Shown piece by piece: positions 9,380 to 18,679 of a DNA stretch of 30,500 bases. The notes under the pieces were generated by a model. The model worked only from the letters and a program-made list of their open reading frames with translations, was not told the origin of the DNA and ran no database searches. Within the stretch, counting starts at the first letter, position 1. Each line of letters starts with the position of its first letter. Source of the stretch: Bordetella parapertussis (lineage in GTDB: Bacteria > Pseudomonadota > Gammaproteobacteria > Burkholderiales > Burkholderiaceae_B); assembly GCA_945911685.1 (NCBI GenBank), contig CAMEAW010000026.1, positions 1 through 30,500 on the forward strand, read 5' to 3'. Position numbers and translations under genes: made by a program.

Positions 9380-9500
9380 CACAGGATTATCCCATTGACC
9401 GCCGTACACCCCAAACTCACTCGGGTGCCCCCCCAAAAATCATCGGCCTTGCCCCCCTAAACTATGAGGATTTACGCGCATTCCGTTAAAATGGGCATCA

Positions 9501-11903
9501 ATGAGCAAATTCACCGACCAGCGCGACCACGACGAACCCAAAGAGCCTAAGCGACGCGGCTCTTGGATCATTGGGTTTTTTCTTAAACTGACGATTTTGT
9601 CGGCAGGTTTAGCCCTGTGCGGCGCACTGCTGTTTAGCATGGCTTTAGCACTTGCTTGGCCCAATGTGCCTGAGCTGACAGCCATGACAGACTACCGTCC
9701 GCGCGTGCCACTGCGCATCTTCACCGCCGACAAAGTCATGATCGGCGAGTTCGGCGAAGAACGACGCAACGTCCTGCGTTTTAACGAAATCCCTGACGTG
9801 ATGAAATCGGCCGTGCTGTCGGCTGAAGACGACCGCTTTTATCAACACGGCGGCGTCGACTGGGTGGGCGTTGTACGTGCCGGCCTAACCAACCTGATTT
9901 CAATGCAAAAATCGCAAGGCGCCAGCACGATCACGATGCAGGTTGCCCGTAATTTTTACCTTTCCTCTGAAAAAACCTATTCGCGCAAGTTTTATGAACT
10001 GTTACTCACGTTCAAGATTGAAGCCAACCTTAGTAAAGACCAGATTCTTGAGCTCTATCTCAATCAAATTTATTTGGGTAATCGGGCTTATGGGTTTGCT
10101 GCCGCCTCCCGCACTTATCTAGGCAAGTCAATCTCTGAGATCACGCCGGCAGATGCGGCTTTACTCGCCGGTATCCCCAAGGCGCCGTCGCGTTTTAACC
10201 CGATCGCCAATAAGCCCCGCGCCGTGCTGCGCCAGCGTTACGTGCTGGGCCGTATGCATTCCTTGGGATATCTCACCGATGCCGAATACAAAAAGGCGCT
10301 TGATCAGCCGGTTATCATCAAATCAGCCGAAGGCACGCCCGCCGGTGGGTTTTCAATACACGGCGAATACGTCTCCGAACTCGCACGGCAGTTAATGATG
10401 AGTGTGTATCCCGATAACGTGTACTCGCGCGGCTTAAATGTCTACACCACGATTCAATCAAAAGATCAGCAGTGGGCCTACACGTCATTGCGCGAGGGTG
10501 TGCTTGATTACACCCGCCGGGCACCCTATCCAGGCCCTGAGGCTCAGTTAACGATGCCTGCCGGCATTGAAAATGTTCCGGCAAAGCTCGATGAATTTTT
10601 AGATGGGGTGTTTGACAAGCACCCCGATCGCACCGAAATGCTGATTGGTGTGGTGCTCTCGGTCAAGCCCGACGAAGTCAGGGTCGCCCGCAGCTCAACT
10701 GACATCATTACGATTAAAGATAAAAAAGCACTCAGCGTCATCGCGCGGGCGTTAAATCCCAAGGCGCCTAACGACTTGCGCCTGCAACGCGGCTCGGTCG
10801 TTTACCTGCACAAAACTGCCGACTACTGGGAGATCCTGAACCTGCCCACGGTGCAATCTGCCTTTGTCTCGATGATTCCGCAAGATGGCGCCATCCGCGC
10901 CATGGTCGGGGGTTTTGACTTCTATCACGGCAACTTTAACCGGGTGACACAAGCCTGGCGCCAGCCCGGATCAGCGTTCAAACCCTTCATTTATGCAGCC
11001 TCACTCGAGCGTGGTTTAACCCCGGGTACAGTGATTTCTGATCAGCCCTTTGAGCTGACCGCCGAGCAAACCGGCTCTAAGGCCTGGGCACCTAAAAACT
11101 ACGGCGGGCAGTACGACGACAAGCTCACCATGCGCGAGGCCATTGCGCGCTCTAAAAACATGGTGTCAATCCGAATTCTGCAGTCAATTGGGCCGAAATA
11201 CGCACAAGACTACATCACACGCTTTGGCTTTGATAAAGCGCGTCACCCGGCTTACCTGCCCATGGCACTGGGCTCTGGCGCGGTCACCCCGATGCAGCTT
11301 GCCGCTGGTTTCTCGGTCTTTGCCAACGGTGGCTACCGGGTCACGCCTTTTCTAATCGACCGGGTCACGGACGCCAATGGTCAGGTCCTCATGCAAGCGC
11401 GGCCAACCGTGGCCGGCGACTCTGCGGCGCGCGCGATTGACGCCCGTACCGCTTATGTTATGGATGATTTACTGCGCGGAGTCGCCACCTCGGGCACTGC
11501 GGCGCGTTCGCGTCAAGTGCTCAAGCGGGGCGACCTAGCGGGCAAAACAGGTACCACCAACGACTCGGTCGATGCCTGGTTCGCGGGCTATACGCCTCAG
11601 TTGGTGGGGGTGGCCTGGATGGGCTATGACCAACCAAAATCGCTTGGCTCACGCGAAACCGGTGGTGGCGCCTCGCTGCCAGTCTGGCTGGGCTACATGG
11701 AAAATGCGCTGAAGGCGTTTCCTGAACAAAAACGCCTACCACCGCCTTCAGGCTTGGTGGTTGAGGCCGGCAACATGTATTTCAGCGAGTTTCCGCCCGG
11801 CCAAGCCATCATGAAACTTGGCACCACCGAAAAAAATGACTCATTGGGCGACTTTTTGAACAATATTGACACCAACCGCCCCAATCCGGCGCTAGCTAAC
11901 TAA
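9501..11903 (+). CDS. mrcA: Penicillin-binding protein 1A, bifunctional transglycosylase/transpeptidase
   Basis: Class A PBP, 800 aa, anchored in the inner membrane with its active domains in the periplasm; it polymerises and cross-links peptidoglycan. A basic cytoplasmic tail is followed by one membrane helix (about residues 24-50). The GT51 domain shows SAEDDRFYQHGG with catalytic E109, QGASTITMQVARNF and LELYLNQIYLGNRAYG. An OB-like insert (about 330-460) precedes the transpeptidase domain: nucleophile motif S491-A-F-K494, S551-K-N553 and K682-T-G684. All catalytic motifs are intact. The stop TAA overlaps the stop of convergent cyaY. The gene is also called ponA. The ATG at 9501 lies 121 bp from the aroK start on the other strand. 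Confidence 0.97.
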   Translation: MSKFTDQRDHDEPKEPKRRGSWIIGFFLKLTILSAGLALCGALLFSMALALAWPNVPELTAMTDYRPRVPLRIFTADKVMIGEFGEERRNVLRFNEIPDVMKSAVLSAEDDRFYQHGGVDWVGVVRAGLTNLISMQKSQGASTITMQVARNFYLSSEKTYSRKFYELLLTFKIEANLSKDQILELYLNQIYLGNRAYGFAAASRTYLGKSISEITPADAALLAGIPKAPSRFNPIANKPRAVLRQRYVLGRMHSLGYLTDAEYKKALDQPVIIKSAEGTPAGGFSIHGEYVSELARQLMMSVYPDNVYSRGLNVYTTIQSKDQQWAYTSLREGVLDYTRRAPYPGPEAQLTMPAGIENVPAKLDEFLDGVFDKHPDRTEMLIGVVLSVKPDEVRVARSSTDIITIKDKKALSVIARALNPKAPNDLRLQRGSVVYLHKTADYWEILNLPTVQSAFVSMIPQDGAIRAMVGGFDFYHGNFNRVTQAWRQPGSAFKPFIYAASLERGLTPGTVISDQPFELTAEQTGSKAWAPKNYGGQYDDKLTMREAIARSKNMVSIRILQSIGPKYAQDYITRFGFDKARHPAYLPMALGSGAVTPMQLAAGFSVFANGGYRVTPFLIDRVTDANGQVLMQARPTVAGDSAARAIDARTAYVMDDLLRGVATSGTAARSRQVLKRGDLAGKTGTTNDSVDAWFAGYTPQLVGVAWMGYDQPKSLGSRETGGGASLPVWLGYMENALKAFPEQKRLPPPSGLVVEAGNMYFSEFPPGQAIMKLGTTEKNDSLGDFLNNIDTNRPNPALAN

Positions 11904-12229
11904 AATACGACGGTTAACGGTTTGCCAGTAGCATCTGAGCAAACCTGAGATAAAGTATCGTGCAAGTCGGCGCCACCACGGGTATCTTTCCAGTGTTGGC
12001 CGTCAAAGCGATAATGAAAGCCGCCGCTTCGGGCAGCGAGCCACATTTCGTGCAGCGGTGCCTGACTATTGATCACAACTTGATGGCCGTTTTCAAAAAT
12101 CAGATTCAGTACATTGCCCTGACGTTTGGTTTCAACGTCAAGGTCGAGTTGATCAAACCAGTGGTCGGCTTGGGCTTCAACTGCATCTAACAATGCGGTC
12201 ACCCGAGCATGAAATTCAGTATCGTTCAT
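11900..12229 (-). CDS. cyaY: Iron-sulfur cluster assembly protein, bacterial frataxin
   Basis: Cytoplasmic frataxin homologue of 109 aa, a regulator of IscS activity and a possible iron donor in Fe-S cluster assembly. The first helix is acidic (TEFHARVTALLDAVEAQADHW), followed by the typical strand order and the signature QVVINSQAPLHEMWLAA, then GFHYRFDGQHWKDTR. I chose the ATG at 12229 because AGGATAAGGA lies just upstream; five further codons exist upstream without that support. Its stop codon overlaps that of the convergent mrcA gene. Its start is only about 32 bp from the likely lptM start on the other strand. Confidence 0.94.
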   Translation of the reverse strand: MNDTEFHARVTALLDAVEAQADHWFDQLDLDVETKRQGNVLNLIFENGHQVVINSQAPLHEMWLAARSGGFHYRFDGQHWKDTRGGADLHDTLSQVCSDATGKPLTVVF

Positions 12230-12261
12230 AATCCTTATCCTCACGTTTGACGGAGCGCGCA

Positions 12262-12501
12262 GTGATCAGCAAAACCGACAGTCACCAAAGTGCTCGCATT
12301 GTAGCGATGCTGACACTTGTCGTGTTGGTCGCAGGCTGCGGCTATAAAGGCCCGCTGTATTTGCCTCCGCAACCCGCTGAAATCAAGCCTTACACCACAC
12401 CTTTTTCAATGTATGGGGTTATTCCAGACGAGCAAGGCATGGTCGTGCCATTCTTTGACGAAGATTTAATGCTGATCCCAACGCCTGTTGTCATTGATTA
12501 A
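12262..12501 (+). CDS. lptM: Small lipoprotein LptM (LppL/YifL family)
   Basis: A 79-aa lipoprotein with a hydrophobic signal segment ending in a lipobox V23-A24-G25-C26, immediately followed by the family hallmark CGYKGPLYLPP. In E. coli, LptM (YifL) associates with the LptD/LptE outer-membrane LPS translocon and assists its oxidative maturation. The start is chosen as GTG at 12262 because GGAG lies about 6 nt upstream; a TTG at 12247 and an ATG at 12307 are in the same frame. It precedes lysA, a widely conserved pairing. The gap to lysA (about 130 bp) shows no clear promoter or terminator. Confidence 0.9.
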   Translation: MISKTDSHQSARIVAMLTLVVLVAGCGYKGPLYLPPQPAEIKPYTTPFSMYGVIPDEQGMVVPFFDEDLMLIPTPVVID

Positions 12502-12632
12502 GCGAACCGCTACGCTCAAAATTGTTACCTCATTTATCCTATCGTCGCGCACCTGTCGGCTTTCGCAACGCAACGCTTGATTGTATTGTTGCCTAAATCG
12601 CTTGCCAAACCTTGAATACCCATAGCCACAAC

Positions 12633-13919
12633 ATGACCGCTCACCTTGCCTCGCCAACAGGCGCACCCTTTTTTCACTACCAAGCAGGCCAACTGCAGGC
12701 TGAGGGCGTCTCGCTTGCTGAGCTTGGCCAAGAGCTTGGCACGCCGTTGTATGTGTATTCGCGTGGCGCGCTAGCTGCGGCCTGGGCCTCTTACCAAGAG
12801 GCCTGCGTGGGTCACAATGTCTTGGTGTGCTTTGGCATGAAAGCCAATTCAAATCTTGCAGTTCTTAAAGAGTTTGCGCGTCTTGGCAGCGGCTTTGACA
12901 TCGTGTCTGGGGGCGAGCTTGCGCGCGTCTTGGCCGCCGGAGCCGATCCTGCAAAAGTGGTGTTCTCCGGCGTAGGTAAGCAAGCCTGGGAGATGCAGGC
13001 CGCACTTGAAGTGGGCGTGAAATGTTTCAACGTTGAGTCGCTGCCCGAACTGACGCGCCTGTCAGAGGTTGCTGTGGCCATGGGCAAAATCGCGTCGGTT
13101 TCGCTACGCGTCAATCCTGATGTTGACGCAAAAACGCACCCCTACATTTCAACCGGCTTAAAAGAAAACAAATTTGGTATCGCCATCGAAGAGGCGCCTA
13201 ACGCTTACACGCTTGCGGCTTCTTTGCCCGGTCTCTCAGTCGTGGGGGTTGACTGCCACATCGGCTCGCAGATCACCGAGGTAAGCCCTTACCTAGACGC
13301 CTTAGACAAGTTACTGAAGCTAATTGATCAGCTCAAAACCGCCGGCATTACGCTTAAACACTTGGATCTGGGGGGCGGTTTGGGGATTCGTTACGACGAC
13401 GAAACACCGCTTGCGCCGAAAGTGTTATTGGATAAAGTCTTTGCGCAACTGCAAACGCGTGGTTATGGACATTTGCAATTGGTACTTGAGCCGGGTCGTT
13501 CGCTCGTCGGCAACGCAGGCGTTTTGCTGACCACTGTGCAATACCTGAAGCATACCGAGGCCCGAAATTTTGCAATTGTCGATGCGGCCATGAACGACCT
13601 GATGCGCCCGGCACTTTACGAAGCCTGGCATGGCGTTCTACCTGTTGCTCCGCGCGCAACCGAGGCAACACTCTATGATGTAGTTGGCCCCGTATGCGAA
13701 AGCGCCGATTGGTTGGCACGTGGCCGGCATCTTGCCTTAGCCGAAGGTGATTTACTAGCGATTGAATCCGCCGGCGCTTATGGCTTTGTCATGGCTTGCA
13801 ACTACAACAGCCGACCACGCCCCGCCGAGATCATGGTCGACGGTGAGCAATTTCATGTGATCCGCCAGCGCGAAACCTTTGCCGATTTGATTCGTGGCGA
13901 AAGCTGCTTGCCGGATTAA
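12633..13919 (+). CDS. lysA: Diaminopimelate decarboxylase
   Basis: PLP-dependent fold-III enzyme, 428 aa, that makes L-lysine from meso-diaminopimelate. The PLP lysine is K70 in CFGMKANSN. Other signatures are GFDIVSGGEL, the RVNPDVDAKTHPYISTG segment, HIGSQI, DLGGGLGIRY (phosphate loop), LEPGRSLVG and VGPVCESADWLA, whose Cys comes from the partner subunit's active site. The ATG at 12633 is used; a TTG seven codons upstream gives no better alignment to the family. It is downstream of lptM and in the same orientation. Only six bases separate its stop from that of the convergent deacetylase gene. Confidence 0.96.
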   Translation: MTAHLASPTGAPFFHYQAGQLQAEGVSLAELGQELGTPLYVYSRGALAAAWASYQEACVGHNVLVCFGMKANSNLAVLKEFARLGSGFDIVSGGELARVLAAGADPAKVVFSGVGKQAWEMQAALEVGVKCFNVESLPELTRLSEVAVAMGKIASVSLRVNPDVDAKTHPYISTGLKENKFGIAIEEAPNAYTLAASLPGLSVVGVDCHIGSQITEVSPYLDALDKLLKLIDQLKTAGITLKHLDLGGGLGIRYDDETPLAPKVLLDKVFAQLQTRGYGHLQLVLEPGRSLVGNAGVLLTTVQYLKHTEARNFAIVDAAMNDLMRPALYEAWHGVLPVAPRATEATLYDVVGPVCESADWLARGRHLALAEGDLLAIESAGAYGFVMACNYNSRPRPAEIMVDGEQFHVIRQRETFADLIRGESCLPD

Positions 13920-13925
13920 TTTGTC

Positions 13926-14945
13926 TTAGCGCTCTAGCAATCCCTTAAAGAAGCTTTCAGTGTTCACTGCGAGCGTCTCAAGGTGATAGCCACCCTCTTG
14001 CACGACCACGGTCGGTAACTTCAGCCCCGCAATCATTTGGCCAAGTCGCCCAAAGCCTTCAGTCGTGACGGCGACCTTAGACTGCGGATCATCTTTGTAC
14101 ACGTCAAAGCCCAAGGCCAACACTAGCGCGTCGGGCTTGAAAGCGTGCAACGCGATCAAGGCTTTTTCAACTTGCTTAAAAAATACCGCTTCGCTTGAGC
14201 CATGCGGCATGGGCAGATTCAAGTTGTAGCCTTGACCTTGTTGCGCACCGCCTTCGTCATCAAAACCTGCGGTTGCGGGATAAAAATTCATTGGGTCGCC
14301 GTGCACTGAGATATAAAACACATCATCTCGCTCGTAAAAAATTTCTTGAACACCTTGCCCGTGATGCACGTCGGTATCCAAGATCACCACGCGCTGATGC
14401 TTTGCACGCAGCACCTGCGCAGCAATCGCCGCATTGTTGATGTAGCAAAAACCACCTGCAGCGTCTTTGCGCGTGTGGTGCCCGGGCGGGCGACATAACG
14501 CATAGGCCTGTTGGTCGCCGGCCAAGACCGCCTTTGCTGCGGATACGGCTGCTTGCGCGGCCCAATAAGAAGAAGTCCAGGTATCAGGGCCTACCGGGCA
14601 ACTGCCATCTGCCAGATAGCGCGCTGTCTGCGCCAAAATCCCGCGCAAGGCGTTAGGCGTACGCACAAAAATATTTGAGATAACTTCGTCGCCCCAGTCA
14701 GGACCGGTTTGCTTCCAGGTGGCGTGTGCAGTTTCAAGGTACTGTAAATATCCAGCGTCGTGGATGTCCAGCAGAGGCTGCATACCGTGGTCTGCCGGCT
14801 CGGTAACCGTCAATCCTAACTGGGCGATGCCTTTCAAAATCTGCACGACACGCTCTGGAATCTCTTGGGGGGTTCGCATTTGGCCACGCGACAGGTAAGT
14901 GCGTGGATGATGCAGCTTTTGTTTTAGATGAAAATACGTTTTCAT
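13926..14945 (-). CDS. Acetylpolyamine amidohydrolase-like deacetylase (histone deacetylase fold)
   Basis: 339-aa zinc deacetylase of the arginase/HDAC superfamily. Over its whole length it resembles the Mycoplana ramosa acetylpolyamine amidohydrolase as I remember it (HDAGYLQYLETAHATWKQTG; RPPGHHTRKDAAGGFCYINN). Catalytic residues fit that enzyme: His pair H156-H157, zinc ligands D192, H194 (DTDVHHG) and D281 (GFDVYKDDP), and the catalytic Tyr Y320 (EGGYHLE). The likely role is cytoplasmic removal of acetyl groups from N-acetylpolyamines or other short acylamides; the true substrate is inferred. It is the last gene of a run of three minus-strand genes after an MFS and an EamA transporter, 61 bp after the latter. 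The Shine-Dalgarno is weak. Confidence 0.9.
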   Translation of the reverse strand: MKTYFHLKQKLHHPRTYLSRGQMRTPQEIPERVVQILKGIAQLGLTVTEPADHGMQPLLDIHDAGYLQYLETAHATWKQTGPDWGDEVISNIFVRTPNALRGILAQTARYLADGSCPVGPDTWTSSYWAAQAAVSAAKAVLAGDQQAYALCRPPGHHTRKDAAGGFCYINNAAIAAQVLRAKHQRVVILDTDVHHGQGVQEIFYERDDVFYISVHGDPMNFYPATAGFDDEGGAQQGQGYNLNLPMPHGSSEAVFFKQVEKALIALHAFKPDALVLALGFDVYKDDPQSKVAVTTEGFGRLGQMIAGLKLPTVVVQEGGYHLETLAVNTESFFKGLLER

Positions 14946-15006
14946 AATGAGCTCTCAAAAAGAATCCACAAAGGTGTGACGCCAGCGGTAAAAACTCCAC
15001 CGTCGC

Positions 15007-15957
15007 TTACGCATGCTTTTCACGAAAATATGCCAACAACATCGGAACCGTCAACGACAAACCTGCAACCACAATCAAAGCAATGCCCGTTAAAGATAGT
15101 AACGAAGGCATCTGAGCAAAAAACAACTCGCCAAAAATCACAGCAAGCACCAGTTGAAAATAATTGAGAGGCGCAAGTGTCGAAGCTGGGACAGTCTTAA
15201 ACGCATAAATCAATAAAAATTGCCCGGCCCCACCACTCAAGCCCATCAAAATCATTTCAATGGTGTCTCGAACGTCTGGCCATTTAGTCGGCCACCAAAC
15301 AATCAAAGCGACAACACTCAGCAACCAGCAGATCAGCGCTGAATAGGCAAATATTTGTTCGCTTTGCACGCGATGCGCCAGCTTGCGTGTTAACAGTTGC
15401 ACCATCGCATAACCCGTTGCGGCCCCCAGCATTAACAGGGTGCCAAACAACGATACCCCTGTGTCAGTACTTTGGGCGTTTGAGGCATTGCCTAAGGGAT
15501 TCACAATCAATAGCATCCCGCCCATTCCGAGCGCGACCGCCACATATTGTTTAAAACTCACGCTTTCGCGCAACACCATCGGGGCAAGCAACACGACAAT
15601 TAAAGGCGATACAAAATACAGTGCGGTGGCTTCAGCTAAAGGCAGATAGGGCAGTGCCACCATAAAACAGATGCTGACGCAGCCAAGCATCGCACCACGG
15701 TAAATGAGTAGCTTGCGCTCGGCCGGCTCAACGCGAACCGGTACGCGCCTGACCCACATAATGCACCAAGCCAAAACAATAATGACGCTGTAGCGTGCAG
15801 TATTGACTAAAGGCGCCGAATAGCGCCCAACCAGATCTTTTGCGAAGGCATCTAGACAGGCAAAAGCCACCACCGAACATAAAAAAATTGCGCAACCTTT
15901 AAGCCATTGCGCTTGTCGAACGACTTCTAGTGGCGGCGGGTTGTTAAGCGCGCTCAT
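15007..15957 (-). CDS. EamA-family (DMT) transporter
   Basis: Inner-membrane drug/metabolite transporter with two EamA repeats and about ten membrane helices in 316 aa. The first repeat covers roughly residues 20-150 (ending in a VALGMGGMLLIVNP helix) and the second roughly 170-305 (ending ALIVVAGLSLTVPM). The conserved PLAEATALYFVSPLIVVLLA and its counterpart TVPASTLAPLNYFQLVLA mark the two repeats. I used the ATG at 15957; a TTG five codons upstream is possible. The upstream MFS gene ends 33 bp away in the same direction, so co-transcription is likely. Substrate is unknown; proximity to a polyamine-deacetylase-like gene is only suggestive. Confidence 0.9.
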   Translation of the reverse strand: MSALNNPPPLEVVRQAQWLKGCAIFLCSVVAFACLDAFAKDLVGRYSAPLVNTARYSVIIVLAWCIMWVRRVPVRVEPAERKLLIYRGAMLGCVSICFMVALPYLPLAEATALYFVSPLIVVLLAPMVLRESVSFKQYVAVALGMGGMLLIVNPLGNASNAQSTDTGVSLFGTLLMLGAATGYAMVQLLTRKLAHRVQSEQIFAYSALICWLLSVVALIVWWPTKWPDVRDTIEMILMGLSGGAGQFLLIYAFKTVPASTLAPLNYFQLVLAVIFGELFFAQMPSLLSLTGIALIVVAGLSLTVPMLLAYFREKHA

Positions 15958-15990
15958 AAGGCGACTGATCAATTTGAAGGTAAGGCAACA

Positions 15991-17202
15991 TTAGGATTGA
16001 GGGGACGTCGCGCGCGACGTGCTGCGCAGTCGTACTAACAGTATCGTGATGACCAACCCAAAGAGGCCAAGGACACCGTAGCTTGCCCCGTAACTGTTAA
16101 ACACCCCCGCCAAGACGCCAAAGAGTGGGGGTCCTAAGACGACGCCGAAAAAAGTAATGCACAGGGTGCCGCCGGTTGCGACACTGGCCTGACCCGCAGG
16201 TGCCAGGCGCGCGATCTGTGCCAGAAATACGCCATTCCAGCCAATCGCTGAGGCACCAAAAATAACCAATACCGGAAACAAAATCCACGGCGAGGAGTCT
16301 GGACGTAGCAAGGCGGTACCGACAGCGCCTAGCGTGAGCAACAATGCAATCACGATCAGCATGACCGTAGGAGTCAACCAGCGATCAGCGACATAGCCCC
16401 ACAAAATCCGCCCAATTACGCCCCCGGCTTGCGCCACAGTCAGCGCAACCCCCGCCGCCACCAGTGACCAGCCAAGATCCTCAAATAAAAACGTCACAAG
16501 GTACGCCATCAAAGACATCTGACAAACCGCAAACAAAAACGAAGTCATTGAAAGCGCACGCAGGCCCGGGTGTTCAAAAATCAAACGCAAGGGCTGCACA
16601 ACGCTTGCAGCCAACGATGGCTGAACGGTTGGGTCGCGATCATCATCCAGCCCAGCTCGCAGTGGCTGAACGGCCCAGGCACACAGCAAACATGCAGCAC
16701 CCGACGACACAAATGCCAATTGCCAGCCGATTGCAATATCAAGAGACGGCACAAGGGCGCCTGCGATCATGCCTCCGAGCGGCACACCCGTCTGCTTCAC
16801 TGAAAACACAAACGACAATTTTTCGGGTGGGGTGGTTTTGATTAACAGGTGCGAACTGGCAGGAGTAATCGGTCCGTAGCCAGCACCAATAAACAGGGCG
16901 CCAATCGCGATAGCAAACGGATGCGGGATCGCACACAAAAACAAACCGATCGCAGCCGAGAGCAGCCCGGCTTGACTCAAACGGATCGCGCCCCAGCGCT
17001 TGACTGCCGCGCCCCCTAGCAAGGTGGCCACCATTGCCGCAAAATACACGAGCGCTACGTAAGCGCCCAGGTAGTTTGTCGATACACCGATCGCCTTAGC
17101 CACCTCGGGCGCTACGACCGGCAGATTCAACAAGGCCATCGCGACAAGCGATTGAACGGTTAAGGTTGCAACGAGTACAACCCAGGGTCTGGCAGGGGTC
17201 AC
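15991..17202 (-). CDS. MFS transporter
   Basis: 403-aa major facilitator with about 12 membrane helices, split by a charged central loop (RAGLDDDRDPTV). The motif A region is degenerate (GGAAVKRWGAIRLSQAG). The second-half counterpart is GRILWGYVADRWLTPTV. The N-half carries a VFSVKQTGVPLGGMIAGALVP helix similar to CynX/NimT-type and related carriers. The start is a GTG at 17202 with no obvious Shine-Dalgarno, so it is uncertain. The gene follows ccsA by 44 bp and precedes the EamA gene. Substrate cannot be inferred. Confidence 0.88.
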   Translation of the reverse strand: MTPARPWVVLVATLTVQSLVAMALLNLPVVAPEVAKAIGVSTNYLGAYVALVYFAAMVATLLGGAAVKRWGAIRLSQAGLLSAAIGLFLCAIPHPFAIAIGALFIGAGYGPITPASSHLLIKTTPPEKLSFVFSVKQTGVPLGGMIAGALVPSLDIAIGWQLAFVSSGAACLLCAWAVQPLRAGLDDDRDPTVQPSLAASVVQPLRLIFEHPGLRALSMTSFLFAVCQMSLMAYLVTFLFEDLGWSLVAAGVALTVAQAGGVIGRILWGYVADRWLTPTVMLIVIALLLTLGAVGTALLRPDSSPWILFPVLVIFGASAIGWNGVFLAQIARLAPAGQASVATGGTLCITFFGVVLGPPLFGVLAGVFNSYGASYGVLGLFGLVITILLVRLRSTSRATSPQS

Positions 17203-17246
17203 GATGAGGGTGCTACGGTTATGTCGCCTGAGGCGGTTTATTTGAT

Positions 17247-18578
17247 TTACAGCGCACCGTAAGAGTGGAGCCCCGACAAGAACATATTAACCCCCAAAAA
17301 GGCGAAGCCTGTCACCAGCAAGCCGACTAACGCCCAATAGGCCGCCATAGTGCCTCGCAAGCCCTTCATCAAGCGTAGATGCAGCCAGGCGGCGTAATTC
17401 AGCCACACAATGAGCGCCCAAGTTTCTTTGGGATCCCATTGCCAATAGGCGCCCCAGGCATCTGCCGCCCACAAGGCCCCCAAAATAGTCGCTACCGTAA
17501 AAAAAGCAAAGCCAATGGCAATGGCGCGATACATGATGTCATCGAGCACCTCAAACGAGGGCAGGCGCTCACCAATCGGTTTTCGAAATAACAAAATCGT
17601 ACCGACAATCAAAGCGCCGATGCCCAGGTACAACATCCAGGTCGTTGACACCTGTTGGCTGCCAAAAATCATCGGCTCACCGGCCAGCAGCACACCCAAC
17701 ACAAACAGCGGAGCGAGTTTCAGCCACGACTTCGTCTGGCTGTGTTGTTTGACCAAGTAAGCAAACGCCACCATCGCGGCAATCGAAAAAGTGCCATAGC
17801 CAATAAAGTTGGCCGGTACGTGAATTTTCATCCACCAGCTTTTAAGTGCGGGCACCAAGGGCTGAATTTGCGCGGCGTCACGCGTAAATGAGTACCACAA
17901 CAAAAATACTACTGCCGAGGTAATCACCAGCAAAACAAAGCCGCCCAGTGCGCGGGTGGCGTAGCGACGTTCGTAGTACAAATAAAACAACGCGGTGACC
18001 AAGGCAAATAAAACAAATACTTCGTAAAGATTGCTGACGGGGATATGGCCAATATCAGGTCCAAGCAAATGACTTTCGCGCCAACGCACCAACATGCCTG
18101 TTGTGCCTGCGAATACAGCCGCCCAGGTCAACGCAGTCCCGAGCCAAGCCGACGTCGGGCTCAAAAAGCCTAACCAATAACAGGCGGTCGCCAACACGAA
18201 TAGGGCACACATCCACAAGATTGCGGACTGGGACGAAAACAAATACTTTAAAAAGAAGGTCTGCTCGGCGCGGGCAATATCGCCCTGGTAGAGCCATATT
18301 GCCAAGCCAGCAGCCAGTGCCGTTGTGAGTATCAAGGTGCGTAAGGGGCGCCACAGCCAACCCAGCCAAGCAAAGGCCGGCACGGCCAGTACCAAGATGG
18401 TTTGCTCGTAGTAATCCATTGAGTTGCTAAACGTCTTAAGCGCATAGCCGGCGCCAACTGCCAAGAGCAGAAAAAATAAAATGTCAGTCCAGTTTGGCCG
18501 ACCACGCTGCTCGCGCGCATCGCCTGACTCAGAAAGATCGTCCCAGTCGTTTCGTGACGCAGCAATTGAATTCGTCAT
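17247..18578 (-). CDS. ccsA: System II cytochrome c biogenesis protein CcsA (haem handling; CcsB/ResC in some nomenclatures)
   Basis: Polytopic inner-membrane protein of the haem-handling family, 443 aa. With ResB it brings haem to the periplasm and attaches it to apocytochromes c. The diagnostic WWD domain lies at about residues 375-388 (WGAYWQWDPKETWA). PVSNLYEVF upstream is another conserved periplasmic element, and HVPANFIGYGTF carries a conserved His. The N-terminal region adds several helices before the core, as in other betaproteobacterial versions. The start ATG at 18578 has only a weak GAGAA upstream. It follows resB after an unusually long gap of about 208 bp that contains a decayed copy of the resB 3' end. 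Confidence 0.95.
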   Translation of the reverse strand: MTNSIAASRNDWDDLSESGDAREQRGRPNWTDILFFLLLAVGAGYALKTFSNSMDYYEQTILVLAVPAFAWLGWLWRPLRTLILTTALAAGLAIWLYQGDIARAEQTFFLKYLFSSQSAILWMCALFVLATACYWLGFLSPTSAWLGTALTWAAVFAGTTGMLVRWRESHLLGPDIGHIPVSNLYEVFVLFALVTALFYLYYERRYATRALGGFVLLVITSAVVFLLWYSFTRDAAQIQPLVPALKSWWMKIHVPANFIGYGTFSIAAMVAFAYLVKQHSQTKSWLKLAPLFVLGVLLAGEPMIFGSQQVSTTWMLYLGIGALIVGTILLFRKPIGERLPSFEVLDDIMYRAIAIGFAFFTVATILGALWAADAWGAYWQWDPKETWALIVWLNYAAWLHLRLMKGLRGTMAAYWALVGLLVTGFAFLGVNMFLSGLHSYGAL

Positions 18579-18679
18579 GACAAAGTTCTCGATGAATTAA
18601 AAAGATACCAACTTCGGTAAAACCTACTCTAAAGACCGCTAAAACTAACGTGGTCACACCCTCATTCGTGTGGCTCGCT

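Noticed and set aside
9465..9495. Plus-strand promoter for mrcA (tttacg ... taaaat)
   Set aside because: The spacing between the hexamers is about 10 bp, too short for a sigma-70 promoter.
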